The notes under the pieces are model-generated. The model saw nothing but the letters and a program-made list of their open reading frames with translations. It had not been told where the DNA came from and did not search any database. A program made the translations under genes and the position numbers. This document shows, piece by piece, positions 30,428 through 38,517 of a DNA stretch of 64,000 nt (its first letter is position 1; the number at the start of each line of letters is the position of its first letter). The stretch is from JAZDPK01 sp043797615 (GTDB taxonomy: Bacteria; Patescibacteriota; Patescibacteriia; UBA11705; JABHMO01). Location of the stretch: positions 6,905 through 70,904 of the forward strand of contig JAZDPK010000048.1 of NCBI GenBank assembly GCA_043797615.1, given 5' to 3'.

Positions 30428-33400
30428 ATGAAGAAGTCAGTACTGGGTTTCGTGTTTCTGTGTTCGTGTCTGCTGTTCGCGGCGTGCGACGGCGGCAAAA
30501 CCGGCTGCGGCAACCTTTGCGGACGCAACGAAGTCTGCGACAACGGTAGGTGCTATGTTCGTTGCACGAACGATTACACCTGCATCCATGACCTGGAAGC
30601 GGGCCCGTCGTTCGAGTGCGATTTGAACGCCGGCTACTGCGTGAAGCGCTCGTCTGTGCCGAATAACTATCCGACGGTTTCGTCCGATGGCGGTTTGGCG
30701 GTGGACGGCGGCGTTTCCCCGGATGGCGGATCGACAGTGGCTGACGGTGGAACGATTGATGCCGGGATTCCGGATGCCGGCTGGTCGCCTTGCGGTTTGA
30801 CTGTTGAACAGATGCGGACCGACGCGAATCATTGCGGCAATTGCGAAACCAAGTGCAATCTGCCGAACGCGACTTCAAAGTGCGTTGCCGGCGCCTGCGT
30901 CATTGACAAGTGCGAAGTCGGCAAGAAGGATTGCGACAACAATCCGGCGACCGGATGCGAATCTGATTCAGCCACCGACGTGAACAATTGTCGGACTTGC
31001 GGACGCGTTTGCGATTTTGAATTTTCCGGCGAGTTTTGCGATGACGGCATGTGCGTTCCCACGACCTGCAACCAAGACCGCGGCGAATGCAATCCGCATG
31101 ACAGCGTTCCTTGCGAAACCGAATTACCAAGCGACGTGGAAAACTGCGGACGGTGCGGACGGAGCTGTAACGATGTTTATCCGCATTCCATGACTTTTTG
31201 CCTCGACCGCACGTGCGAATGGGCGAATTGCCGGACTGGCTGGGGCGCTTGCAACGCGAATGTTCGCGGTTGCAACACCAACCTTTTCATTGACAACGCC
31301 AATTGCGGCGAGTGCGGGGCGAAGTGCGACATTCCGAACACATACGCCAACTGCGAAAGCGGCGCGTGCGTTCCGAGTCGCTGTAAAGAAGGTTTCGCGG
31401 ATAGCGATAACAACCTGTTGAACGGTTGTGAAATCGATTTGCGGAACGACGTTCACAATTGCGGCTTTATCGATAACAGCTGCGAGGCGGCGAACGTGTC
31501 GGCGATGTGCATTAACGGCATGTGCGTGCGCACCGGCTGTGAAGGCGATTATGTCACTTGTCCGATGGACGCGGCGCAATGCGGCACGAATATTCGCATT
31601 GATTCCGACAACTGCGGCGGCTGCGGCATCCGTTGTTCCGCTTTGTATCCGAACATGGATACGACCTGCAACAACGCGGTGTGCATTCCGATCGCCTGTC
31701 TCGCGCCGTACATGGATTGCCGATGGCAGCCCGGATGCGAGACCAACACCGATACGAATATGAATCATTGCGGCAACTGCGACGTGAAGTGCGAAAAGCT
31801 GAACGCCTACGCCACGTGCGAAGGCGGCGAGTGCATCGCTCTTCGTTGCAAGGAAGGTTTCGCGGACGCGGACAACAACTTGAATAACGGCTGCGAGATT
31901 GATCTTACGAAGGATTCTTTGAACTGCGGCCGACTCGATAATGATTGCGCGCGAACGAACGTCGCGACCATGTGCGTGAACGGATTCTGCACGCCGACCG
32001 GCTGCGACGCCAATTACGCCACGTGTCCGACGAGCGCTTTGCTCTGCGATATTCATTTGTCGGTTGATACGGCGAATTGCGGCAGCTGCGGCTATAATTG
32101 CGAATCGGTTTATCCCGGTTCGAATGTGGCTTGCAACAATTCTCGCTGCGATTTCGTCAGCTGTAAAACCGGCAAGGGCGCGTGCGATCCGAATGCCCGC
32201 GGCTGCACCATTGATTTGCTTACGAACAACAGTCATTGCGGACAGTGCAACGCGAAGTGCGACATCCCGAATGTTTACGCCAACTGCGAAAGCGGAGCGT
32301 GCGTTCCGAGTCGTTGCAAAGAAGGTTTCGCGGACGCGGACAACAACCTGTTGAACGGCTGCGAGATCAATTTGCGCGAAGACTCGAACAACTGCGGCGA
32401 AGTCGGACACAACTGCGCGTTCACCAATGCTTCGAGCATGTGCGTGAACGGCATGTGCGTTCCGACCGGCTGCGACGCGGGCTACGCGACTTGTCCGTTG
32501 TCGTCGAACGTTACTTATTGCGGCATCAATTTGACGACCGACGCGGCCAACTGCGGCAGCTGCGGTTATAACTGCGAATCGGTTTATCCGGGCATGGTTG
32601 TGACCTGCACTGACAGCGTTTGCGTTCCGACCGGCTGCAAGGACGGCAAGGCGGATTGCAAAGCGGCCCAGGCCGGTTGCGAAACGGACATCACGAACGA
32701 CGATAACAACTGCAACGGTTGCGGCAATAAGTGCGTATTCACGAACGGCATTGGAGTTTGCCTGCTGGGGAGCTGCGCATTTGTCGGTTGCGAGCCCGGT
32801 TATTACGACCTCGACGGCTTGGCAAGCAACGGCTGCGAGATCGATTTGACCAAGGACTCGAACAACTGCGGCGAAGCCGGACACAATTGCGCGTTCACCA
32901 ACGCTTCGAGCATGTGCGTGAACAGCGTTTGCGTTCCGACCGGCTGCGACGCGGGCTATGCCACTTGCGCGTCTTCGTCGAATCCGGCGTATTGCGCGAC
33001 TTACTTGCCGACGGATACAGCGAACTGCGGGAGTTGCGGTTACAACTGTGAAACGGTTTATCCGGGCATGGTGGTGACTTGCGCTGACAGCGTTTGCGTT
33101 CCGGTCGCCTGCAAGGACGGCAAGGCGGATTGCAAAGCGGCCCATGCCGGTTGCGAAACCGATACCACCAGCGACGTGAATAACTGCGGCGGTTGCGGCA
33201 TCAAGTGCGATCTGCCGAACGGCAATTCAGCGTGTGAAAACAGTCTGTGCGTGTTTAAGGGTTGTAATCCCGGTTTCGCCGATTGCGATCTAAATTTAAT
33301 AAACGGATGTGAAGTCGATTTGACGAGCAATGTGGCTTTTTGCGGACGCTGCACCAAATCGTGTTCTTTCGCCAACAGCGGCGCGGTTTGCACGGACGGG

Positions 33401-34105
33401 GTTTGCACTCCGACAACGTGCGATCTGTGGACGGCGGATTGCGATGCCAACATGGCGACCAACGGCTGTGAAACCAACCTGCTCACCGACGCGAAGCATT
33501 GCGGCTCGTGCGCCACGGCGTGCGGGTTTGACAATGCCGGATCGGTTTGCACCAACGCCGTTTGCCAGATGGGTACGTGCAATGCCGGTTATCTGGATTG
33601 CAACGGCCGCCAGAATGACGGTTGTGAAATCAATAAGATGACCGACCCGAACAATTGCGGGGTATGCGGCACGGTGTGCGGAAGCGGCAGTTCCTGCGTC
33701 AACGGCGTTTGCCAAGCAAGCGGAACGCCGGGAACGCCTTTGCCGGCAGTGACTTCCATCACTTGCAGCATCTGCTGTCCGACCGGACTCGGTTCGCCCG
33801 TGGTTTGGTATGGAGCCGGACCGCCCGACACCATGACTTGGACACCGGCAAGCGGCGGTTCATGCGGCATTCTAGTGATGCAAGCGGGAACGTTCTGCAA
33901 GCGCGGTCTGCATCCGACTTACAGCGCGGCGTTCAGCGGTTGGTTTACATACAACTGCAACGCCACCTGGAGCGGAGCGACGGCGAACGATGTTTCCACT
34001 TGCGTTGATCAAAATGGCAACGCGCTCACGTTCCACGACATTGCCGGAGTGGTCAATACCAGCGGCGTGCGTGAAGTGGCGATCGAGCAAACTTGCCATG
34101 AATAA
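30428..34105 (+). CDS. Giant cysteine-rich repeat lipoprotein (1225 residues)
   Basis: Signal peptide with lipobox FAAC (lipid on about Cys 20). Residues about 25-75: the same Cys module as gene 29356 (CTNDYTCIHDLEAGPSFECDLNAGYC). Then a DGG linker (about 80-120), and from about 130 to 1100 a tandem of 19 Cys-rich repeats of about 45-60 residues, of form NCGxCGxxC ... C..GxC ... C..G..DC ... GCE. The last 115 residues are the ICCPTG domain shared with 27977 and 29356. The repeat is like those in myxobacterial surface proteins. Repeats 10-15 are more alike than the others, pointing to recent duplication. SD AAGGAGG. Likely a rigid disulphide-linked rod at the surface, for adhesion or attachment; function inferred. 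Confidence 0.85.
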   Translation: MKKSVLGFVFLCSCLLFAACDGGKTGCGNLCGRNEVCDNGRCYVRCTNDYTCIHDLEAGPSFECDLNAGYCVKRSSVPNNYPTVSSDGGLAVDGGVSPDGGSTVADGGTIDAGIPDAGWSPCGLTVEQMRTDANHCGNCETKCNLPNATSKCVAGACVIDKCEVGKKDCDNNPATGCESDSATDVNNCRTCGRVCDFEFSGEFCDDGMCVPTTCNQDRGECNPHDSVPCETELPSDVENCGRCGRSCNDVYPHSMTFCLDRTCEWANCRTGWGACNANVRGCNTNLFIDNANCGECGAKCDIPNTYANCESGACVPSRCKEGFADSDNNLLNGCEIDLRNDVHNCGFIDNSCEAANVSAMCINGMCVRTGCEGDYVTCPMDAAQCGTNIRIDSDNCGGCGIRCSALYPNMDTTCNNAVCIPIACLAPYMDCRWQPGCETNTDTNMNHCGNCDVKCEKLNAYATCEGGECIALRCKEGFADADNNLNNGCEIDLTKDSLNCGRLDNDCARTNVATMCVNGFCTPTGCDANYATCPTSALLCDIHLSVDTANCGSCGYNCESVYPGSNVACNNSRCDFVSCKTGKGACDPNARGCTIDLLTNNSHCGQCNAKCDIPNVYANCESGACVPSRCKEGFADADNNLLNGCEINLREDSNNCGEVGHNCAFTNASSMCVNGMCVPTGCDAGYATCPLSSNVTYCGINLTTDAANCGSCGYNCESVYPGMVVTCTDSVCVPTGCKDGKADCKAAQAGCETDITNDDNNCNGCGNKCVFTNGIGVCLLGSCAFVGCEPGYYDLDGLASNGCEIDLTKDSNNCGEAGHNCAFTNASSMCVNSVCVPTGCDAGYATCASSSNPAYCATYLPTDTANCGSCGYNCETVYPGMVVTCADSVCVPVACKDGKADCKAAHAGCETDTTSDVNNCGGCGIKCDLPNGNSACENSLCVFKGCNPGFADCDLNLINGCEVDLTSNVAFCGRCTKSCSFANSGAVCTDGVCTPTTCDLWTADCDANMATNGCETNLLTDAKHCGSCATACGFDNAGSVCTNAVCQMGTCNAGYLDCNGRQNDGCEINKMTDPNNCGVCGTVCGSGSSCVNGVCQASGTPGTPLPAVTSITCSICCPTGLGSPVVWYGAGPPDTMTWTPASGGSCGILVMQAGTFCKRGLHPTYSAAFSGWFTYNCNATWSGATANDVSTCVDQNGNALTFHDIAGVVNTSGVREVAIEQTCHE

Positions 34106-34118
34106 GTAGTTGTTTTCT

Positions 34119-34155
34119 AAGATGGATATTGCCGAGCAGTATCCATCTTTTATTT
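34119..34155 (+). terminator. Terminator of the giant lipoprotein gene
   Basis: AAGATGGATA and TATCCATCTT around an 11-nt loop, then TTATTTT. Confidence 0.92.
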
Positions 34156-34156
34156 T

Positions 34157-34236
34157 AGAAGTGAGAAGTGAGATGTTGGAAGTCAGAATAATTTCACAAG
34201 AAGTCTTTCCAACCTCCCACATCCCACCTCCAAAAT
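34157..34236. repeat. Two-armed 9-bp-period element (GTGGGAGGT family, copy 1)
   Basis: Left: AGAAGTGAG, AAGTGAGAT, GTTGGAAGT. Right read backwards: GGAGGTGGG, ATGTGGGAG, GTTGGAAAG. Ends at the GTG start at 34238. A relative lies before hrcA (53217). Confidence 0.8.
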
Positions 34237-34237
34237 A

Positions 34238-35323
34238 GTGGATAAAGAAGATGCCAAATTGTTTTTCGCGTTAATTCATGATATATTAAAATCAAACGAA
34301 TTCAGCCAAATTCAAAATTTTATGATTAAAAAAAATAAGATCAAAATGCCGAAAGACGCGGTGGTGGCGGTGACTTACCGCTGCAATTCGCGTTGCATCA
34401 TGTGCAATATTTGGCAAATCAAAGATTTTCCGGAAATGCCGGCCGAAGCTTATCGAAAATTGCCGAAAAGCTTGAAGTATATCAATATCAGCGGCGGCGA
34501 GCCGTTCTTGCGCAACGACTTGGTTGAAATTGTTAAAGTTATTAAAGAAACTTGTCCGAAAGCGAATATAAACATTTCTACCAACGGTTTTTTAGTCGAC
34601 ACGATCAAGCGCGTTTTGCCGGAGATAAAAAAAGTTTATCCGAAAATAGAAATTTCAATCTCCGTGGACGGCATCGGGCAGATGCACGAGCAAGTGCGGC
34701 GAGTTGAAAATGCTTGGCCGAAAGTCGTGGAAACGATCAGATTCTGCCGCGACATTTTGAAAATAAAAGAAACCAGATTGGCGTTCACGATCAACAAGGA
34801 AAATTATCGCCAGCTGGGTTTGGCGCACGAATGGAGCAAAAAGCTGGGCGTGCAATTCACCGCGGCGATGATTCATTCGTCCGACATTTATTTCAGCAAG
34901 GAAAATTCGCTGGAAGGGGTGGATATGGAACATTTGAATAAGGAATTTGATTACGTGATAGGCGAGCTGATAAAGTCGAATCGGCCGACGGACTTGGCCA
35001 AGGCGTATTTTGTTCACGGTTTGTATTTGGTGGCGAAGGGCGAGCGCCGGCCGCTGGAATCGTTCGCCGGCGAAGATTTTTTCTATTTGGATCCGAAAGG
35101 AGATATTTATCCTTCGGTCGTTGATAACATTATCATGGGCAATATTACCGAACCGGAAACGTTTGAACAAATTTGGTGTTCAAAACAGGCGGATGAGGCG
35201 AGAGAAGCGGTCAAAGGATTAAACGGAAATTACTGGATGGTGTGTACGGCCAGGACGGCATATTTGCGCAATCCGCTGAAGGTGGCAAAGTGGATATTTA
35301 CACGCAAATTGGGGATAAAATAA
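34238..35323 (+). CDS. Radical SAM protein
   Basis: 361 residues. The CxxxCxxC cluster motif is present in VAVTYRCNSRCIMCNIW (about residues 45-61), with INISGGEPFLRNDLVEIV as the SAM-binding GGEP motif and ISTNGF and SISVDGIG on the following strands. The C-terminus has one Cys (WMVCTARTAYLRNP) rather than a full SPASM set. Similar to enzymes in polysaccharide or cofactor clusters, but the substrate cannot be told. GTG start is inferred from the open frame; an ATG at 34322 is possible. No SD. Confidence 0.85.
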   Translation: MDKEDAKLFFALIHDILKSNEFSQIQNFMIKKNKIKMPKDAVVAVTYRCNSRCIMCNIWQIKDFPEMPAEAYRKLPKSLKYINISGGEPFLRNDLVEIVKVIKETCPKANINISTNGFLVDTIKRVLPEIKKVYPKIEISISVDGIGQMHEQVRRVENAWPKVVETIRFCRDILKIKETRLAFTINKENYRQLGLAHEWSKKLGVQFTAAMIHSSDIYFSKENSLEGVDMEHLNKEFDYVIGELIKSNRPTDLAKAYFVHGLYLVAKGERRPLESFAGEDFFYLDPKGDIYPSVVDNIIMGNITEPETFEQIWCSKQADEAREAVKGLNGNYWMVCTARTAYLRNPLKVAKWIFTRKLGIK

Positions 35324-35425
35324 GCTCAAAGCGCAAAGTTCAAAATCAGTGCAGCGCAGTCGTGCCGACAGGCTGCACTGCGCTGTCAAAATAAACTTAA
35401 AATTCAAAGCTTAAAATTTAAAGTA
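35322..35425. repeat. Repeat-filled gap with a 45-bp exact copy
   Basis: 35343-35387 is identical to 14225-14269. It is embedded in AT-rich 9-bp units (AGCTCAAAG, CGCAAAGTT before; TAAACTTAA, AATTCAAAG, CTTAAAATT after), as the first copy is. Ends a few bases before the start at 35429. Confidence 0.88.
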
Positions 35426-35428
35426 ATT

Positions 35429-36826
35429 ATGCTTCATAAAATAAAAGAACTGTTTACCTCGAACGAACCGCACCAGCTGATTAAATTGTTGGCGATTGTG
35501 TTGGCGACAATGGCGGTTTTCAGTTTGATCGGCGTTAACTTGATGAATGTCGAATACGTGCTGGCGGTTGATTTGATTATTTTCATTTTGACGCTGTTTG
35601 TCAGATTCATAAACTTTGGATTTTACGCCCTGGTTTTCTTTTACCCTTTCGTGGGCTGGCAGCTTTTCTACGCCAAATTCGACGCGCCGTACGTTGATCT
35701 CGTCGCCATGCTGCTTTTGGCCGCGTATTTGATCAGATTGATCGTCGGGTTGGAAAAGAAGGAAAAAATTTTCAGCTGGAAGAATTTTCCCGGCGTTGTT
35801 TTCGCCGCGCTGTTTTTCATCGCCAGCGCGTTGTCCTTGTTTAATACCGATTACACTTTGACAATGTCGTCGCTGAAATATCTAGTCCGGCCGATTATAT
35901 TTTTTTACGTGATGTTCGTGCTTTTGCCGTTCAACCTGATTAAAGATAAAAAAACGTTGCAAAACGCTTTGAAGATAATCTTGTTCGACGGCGCGATCGT
36001 TTCGCTCATCGGCATTCTGGCGGTGTCCGCGAGCAACGTCGCCTGGTATTTGCGCCGGGCCATTCCGTTTTCTTTCGGCAATTTCGATCCGCTCGGCGGC
36101 AATCAGAACGCCATTGCCGAAGCCTTGGCCGTGGCCATACCGTGCGCATTGATCTTGTTTATCCTGGCAAAAACGATCCGCGCCAAAAATTGGTATTTGG
36201 TTTCAACGATGATAATGACTTTGGTTTTGATTTTGACTTTCTCCCTCGCCGGCTGGCTGGCTTTATTTCTGGAAATTTTAATATTATTCTTTGTTAAATT
36301 CTGGCATAAGTTCGAAAAGACAACGCTGATTCTCATTGTCCTGGCGTTGATCGTGATTCCGGCCGCGTTTTATTTCACGGTGTGGCACAATCTGGATTTT
36401 CTGCAGGCGTCGAACGCCAACCGCATCATGATGACGAAAATCGCGGCATACAGCTTTGCCCAGCATCCGATCATCGGCAACGGCTTGAACAGTTTTCAGC
36501 GGATACTCGGTTCGACGTTCACTTACACCGTCGAGTTCGCCGATCCGCTGGATTCGCACGGCTTTGTGCAAAAAATTCTGACTGAGTCCGGCATTTTGGG
36601 CTTTGTCAGCTTTATGGTACTTCTGGGTTATTTGTGGAAACGATATTTGAAAGCGTATATCGCGGCCAAGCGCTTGCCGATTAACAGCGATGTGATTTTG
36701 CTCTTCATCGCCATGTTCAGCGGCATCATCGCGTTCGAGCTTTTTTCCACGTCGTATTTCATCGCGAAAACCTGGCTGCCGATCGGGATCGGGCTGATCG
36801 GGGTTAAATTATATTCGGAATATTGA
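35429..36826 (+). CDS. O-antigen ligase-like membrane protein (WaaL/Wzy superfamily)
   Basis: 465 residues with about 11-12 membrane segments. The C-terminal half carries the superfamily signature: a long outer loop ending HPIIGNGLNSFQRIL, then FADPLDSHGFVQKILTESGILGFVSFMVLLGYL, where the conserved His and the following E-x-G-I-x-G motif lie. Enzymes of this fold ligate or polymerise surface polysaccharides using undecaprenyl-linked donors. Neighbours (radical SAM, glycosyltransferases) fit a surface glycan cluster. No SD. Confidence 0.87.
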   Translation: MLHKIKELFTSNEPHQLIKLLAIVLATMAVFSLIGVNLMNVEYVLAVDLIIFILTLFVRFINFGFYALVFFYPFVGWQLFYAKFDAPYVDLVAMLLLAAYLIRLIVGLEKKEKIFSWKNFPGVVFAALFFIASALSLFNTDYTLTMSSLKYLVRPIIFFYVMFVLLPFNLIKDKKTLQNALKIILFDGAIVSLIGILAVSASNVAWYLRRAIPFSFGNFDPLGGNQNAIAEALAVAIPCALILFILAKTIRAKNWYLVSTMIMTLVLILTFSLAGWLALFLEILILFFVKFWHKFEKTTLILIVLALIVIPAAFYFTVWHNLDFLQASNANRIMMTKIAAYSFAQHPIIGNGLNSFQRILGSTFTYTVEFADPLDSHGFVQKILTESGILGFVSFMVLLGYLWKRYLKAYIAAKRLPINSDVILLFIAMFSGIIAFELFSTSYFIAKTWLPIGIGLIGVKLYSEY

Positions 36827-36829
36827 AAA

Positions 36830-36925
36830 AGTTGATAGAGTCCCAATGGGATCCCTTCGGGATTTATAAAGTTGATTAAGTTTATTCTTGAGTAATTCGC
36901 AAGCTGAATAGTTGATTTATAAACT
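36830..36925. repeat. 9-bp units interrupted by a 22-bp palindrome
   Basis: GTTGATAGA, then at 36841-36862 TCCCAATGGGA and TCCCTTCGGGA (the 22-bp palindrome family), then TTTATAAA, GTTGATTAA, GTTTATT. The palindrome looks inserted into a pre-existing GTTGATAAA-type array. Confidence 0.7.
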
Positions 36926-37450
36926 ATGCAAATCAAGAAAAATAATTTCGCATATATCGACGGCGCGAACTTACACAAGGGCGTTAAGGAGCTTGGATGG
37001 AGTTTGGATTACAAGCATTTCAGAATATGGTTGAAAGAAAAGTATTCCGTTGAAAGGGCGTACATTTTCATCGGGCTTATCCCCGAAAATAAAAACTTGT
37101 ATACTTTTTTGCAGGAAGCAGGATTCACTCTCGTTTTCAAGGAAACCACTTATGACGGCGGCGGCAAAGTGAAGGGCAATTGCGACGCGGATTTGGTGCT
37201 GAAAGCGATTGTCGATTATTACGAGAAGCAATTCGACAACGTCGTTATTGTCGCCAGCGACGGCGATTATGCGGGATTGGTGAATTTTTTCAAATGCAAA
37301 GCGGTTTTGCGGTCGCTGATTTCGCCCAATAACAGGTGTTCTTTTCTTTTGAGAAAGCTTAATGTGTCTTTGATTTATCTGGACACGCAACGGAATAAGT
37401 TGATTTACGCCCAAAAAGAAAAAGCCCCCGATAGAGACGGAACTCTATAA
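36926..37450 (+). CDS. NYN-domain (PIN-like) RNase protein
   Basis: 174 residues. NYN/LabA-type PIN fold with acidic metal-binding positions: NFAYIDGANLHKG (Asp 12, Asn 15), CDADLVLKAIVDYY, and VVIVASDGDYAGLVNFF. Probably cleaves RNA; cellular target unknown. Near the start of a defence island and next to a BRO-N gene. A short hairpin overlaps its 3' end (37437-37460) and may terminate. No SD. Confidence 0.85.
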   Translation: MQIKKNNFAYIDGANLHKGVKELGWSLDYKHFRIWLKEKYSVERAYIFIGLIPENKNLYTFLQEAGFTLVFKETTYDGGGKVKGNCDADLVLKAIVDYYEKQFDNVVIVASDGDYAGLVNFFKCKAVLRSLISPNNRCSFLLRKLNVSLIYLDTQRNKLIYAQKEKAPDRDGTL

Positions 37451-37513
37451 GGGTCTTCTTCATAGTGATTGATTGTATTATAGCAGGTTAAAGCGATTTG
37501 TCAATAGCGCCAG

Positions 37514-37522
37514 TTATCCACA
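37514..37522 (+). promoter_or_regulatory. Single DnaA-box-like site
   Basis: TTATCCACA, a perfect DnaA-box sequence, 26 bp before the BRO-N gene. Isolated, so it may be chance or a regulatory site; not an origin. Confidence 0.3.
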
Positions 37523-37547
37523 GTTATAGTGTTAAAAATAACTTTTT

Positions 37548-38369
37548 ATGGAAAAAAATAAAGCAATCGCCATTTTCGAAGGCAAGCAAATCCGCCGGCA
37601 TTGGGACGGGGAAAATGAACTTTGGTATTTTTCGGTTATCGATGTTGTCAGAGGTTTGACGGACAGCGTTGACGCCGGCGCTTATTGGCGAAAATTGAAA
37701 CAAAGATTGAAAGAGGAAGGAAGCGAGGTCGTGACAAAATGTCACGAGCTGAAATTTATGGCTAATGACGGCAAATATTACGTTTCTGACGCGGCGGACA
37801 CCGAAGTTATGTTGCGCCTGATCCAATCGGTTCCATCTCCCAAAGCCGAACCCTTCAAATTATGGCTGGCGCAAGTAGGCTACGAGCGCTTGGAAGAAAC
37901 AGCTGATCCGGAATTGGCGATCGATCGCGCGCTTAAAACTTATTTGCAAAAAGGGTACAGCCGGGAATGGATCAATCAGCGGTTGAAAAGCATTGAAATC
38001 CGCAAAGAGCTGACCGACGAATGGGAAAAGCGGGGAGTGAAGCAAGGCGCGGAATTCGCGATCTTGACCGATGAAATAACCAAGGCGTGGACCGGCATGA
38101 CGACGAGAGAATACAAGGGCTTGAAAGATTTGAAAAAAGAAAACCTGCGCGACAACATGACCAATCTGGAATTGGTTTTGAATATGCTGGCGGAAACGGC
38201 GACGACGGAAATTTCGCACAAGCGCGAGCCGAAAAATCTGGATGAAAATAAAATCGTGGCGCATGAAGGCGGAACGATCGCGGGCAACGCGCGCAAGCAA
38301 ATCGAAGTTAAAACCGGCAGAAGCGTGATCGTCGGAAAGAACGCGAAGCGGTTGAAAAAGAGAAATTAA
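37548..38369 (+). CDS. BRO-N domain protein (phage antirepressor type)
   Basis: 273 residues. N-terminal BRO domain (about 1-105): IAIFEGKQIRRHWDGENELWYFSVIDVVRGLTDSVDAGAYWRKLKQRL, then FMANDGKYYVSDAADTEVMLRLIQSVPSPKAEPFKLWLAQVG. C-terminal helical region with KTGRSVIVGKNAKRL at the end. BRO-N proteins bind DNA and occur in phages and mobile DNA. Codons 60-68 contain a 25-bp palindrome (37726-37750) of the same size as those in the RhuM genes. No SD. Confidence 0.85.
   Translation: MEKNKAIAIFEGKQIRRHWDGENELWYFSVIDVVRGLTDSVDAGAYWRKLKQRLKEEGSEVVTKCHELKFMANDGKYYVSDAADTEVMLRLIQSVPSPKAEPFKLWLAQVGYERLEETADPELAIDRALKTYLQKGYSREWINQRLKSIEIRKELTDEWEKRGVKQGAEFAILTDEITKAWTGMTTREYKGLKDLKKENLRDNMTNLELVLNMLAETATTEISHKREPKNLDENKIVAHEGGTIAGNARKQIEVKTGRSVIVGKNAKRLKKRN
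37726..37750 (+). promoter_or_regulatory. 25-bp palindrome inside the BRO-N gene
   Basis: Arms AGGTCGTGAC and GTCACGAGCT (one G-G mismatch) with centre AAAAT: 10+5+10 as in the RhuM copies. It lies just before the ANDGK motif, as in RhuM, though 10 bp further from it and in a different codon phase. Confidence 0.7.
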
Positions 38370-38379
38370 GTTTTAAATT

Positions 38380-38502
38380 ATGTTCAAACTATTCAGTCGA
38401 GCGGAAGCGCCGGCGCTGGCAAACGAGGAAAAATCCTCCGCGCCGGAAAAGCCGAAAAAAATCAATCTCGAGCGCTTGCTCGACAAGAAAATGAAAATAT
38501 AA
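38380..38502 (+). CDS. 40-residue small protein
   Basis: MFKLFSRAEAPALANEEKSS then APEKPKKINLERLLDKKMKI. Starts 10 bp after the BRO-N gene and ends 15 bp before hsdM. Charged with a Pro/Lys segment, no membrane part; too short to assign. Likely expressed with its neighbours if real. Confidence 0.4.
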   Translation: MFKLFSRAEAPALANEEKSSAPEKPKKINLERLLDKKMKI

Positions 38503-38517
38503 TAAAATAAATCGCAT

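Noticed and set aside
31124..33145. 673-codon minus-strand open frame across the giant lipoprotein gene
   Set aside because: A shadow of the Cys-rich repeat gene: the repeating codons keep the opposite frame open. No start context or recognisable domain; the plus-strand protein has a signal peptide, repeats and SD.
37514..37522. Replication origin suggested by a DnaA box
   Set aside because: A single box without AT-rich unwinding region, dnaA or dnaN nearby. gyrB at the window start is not enough.
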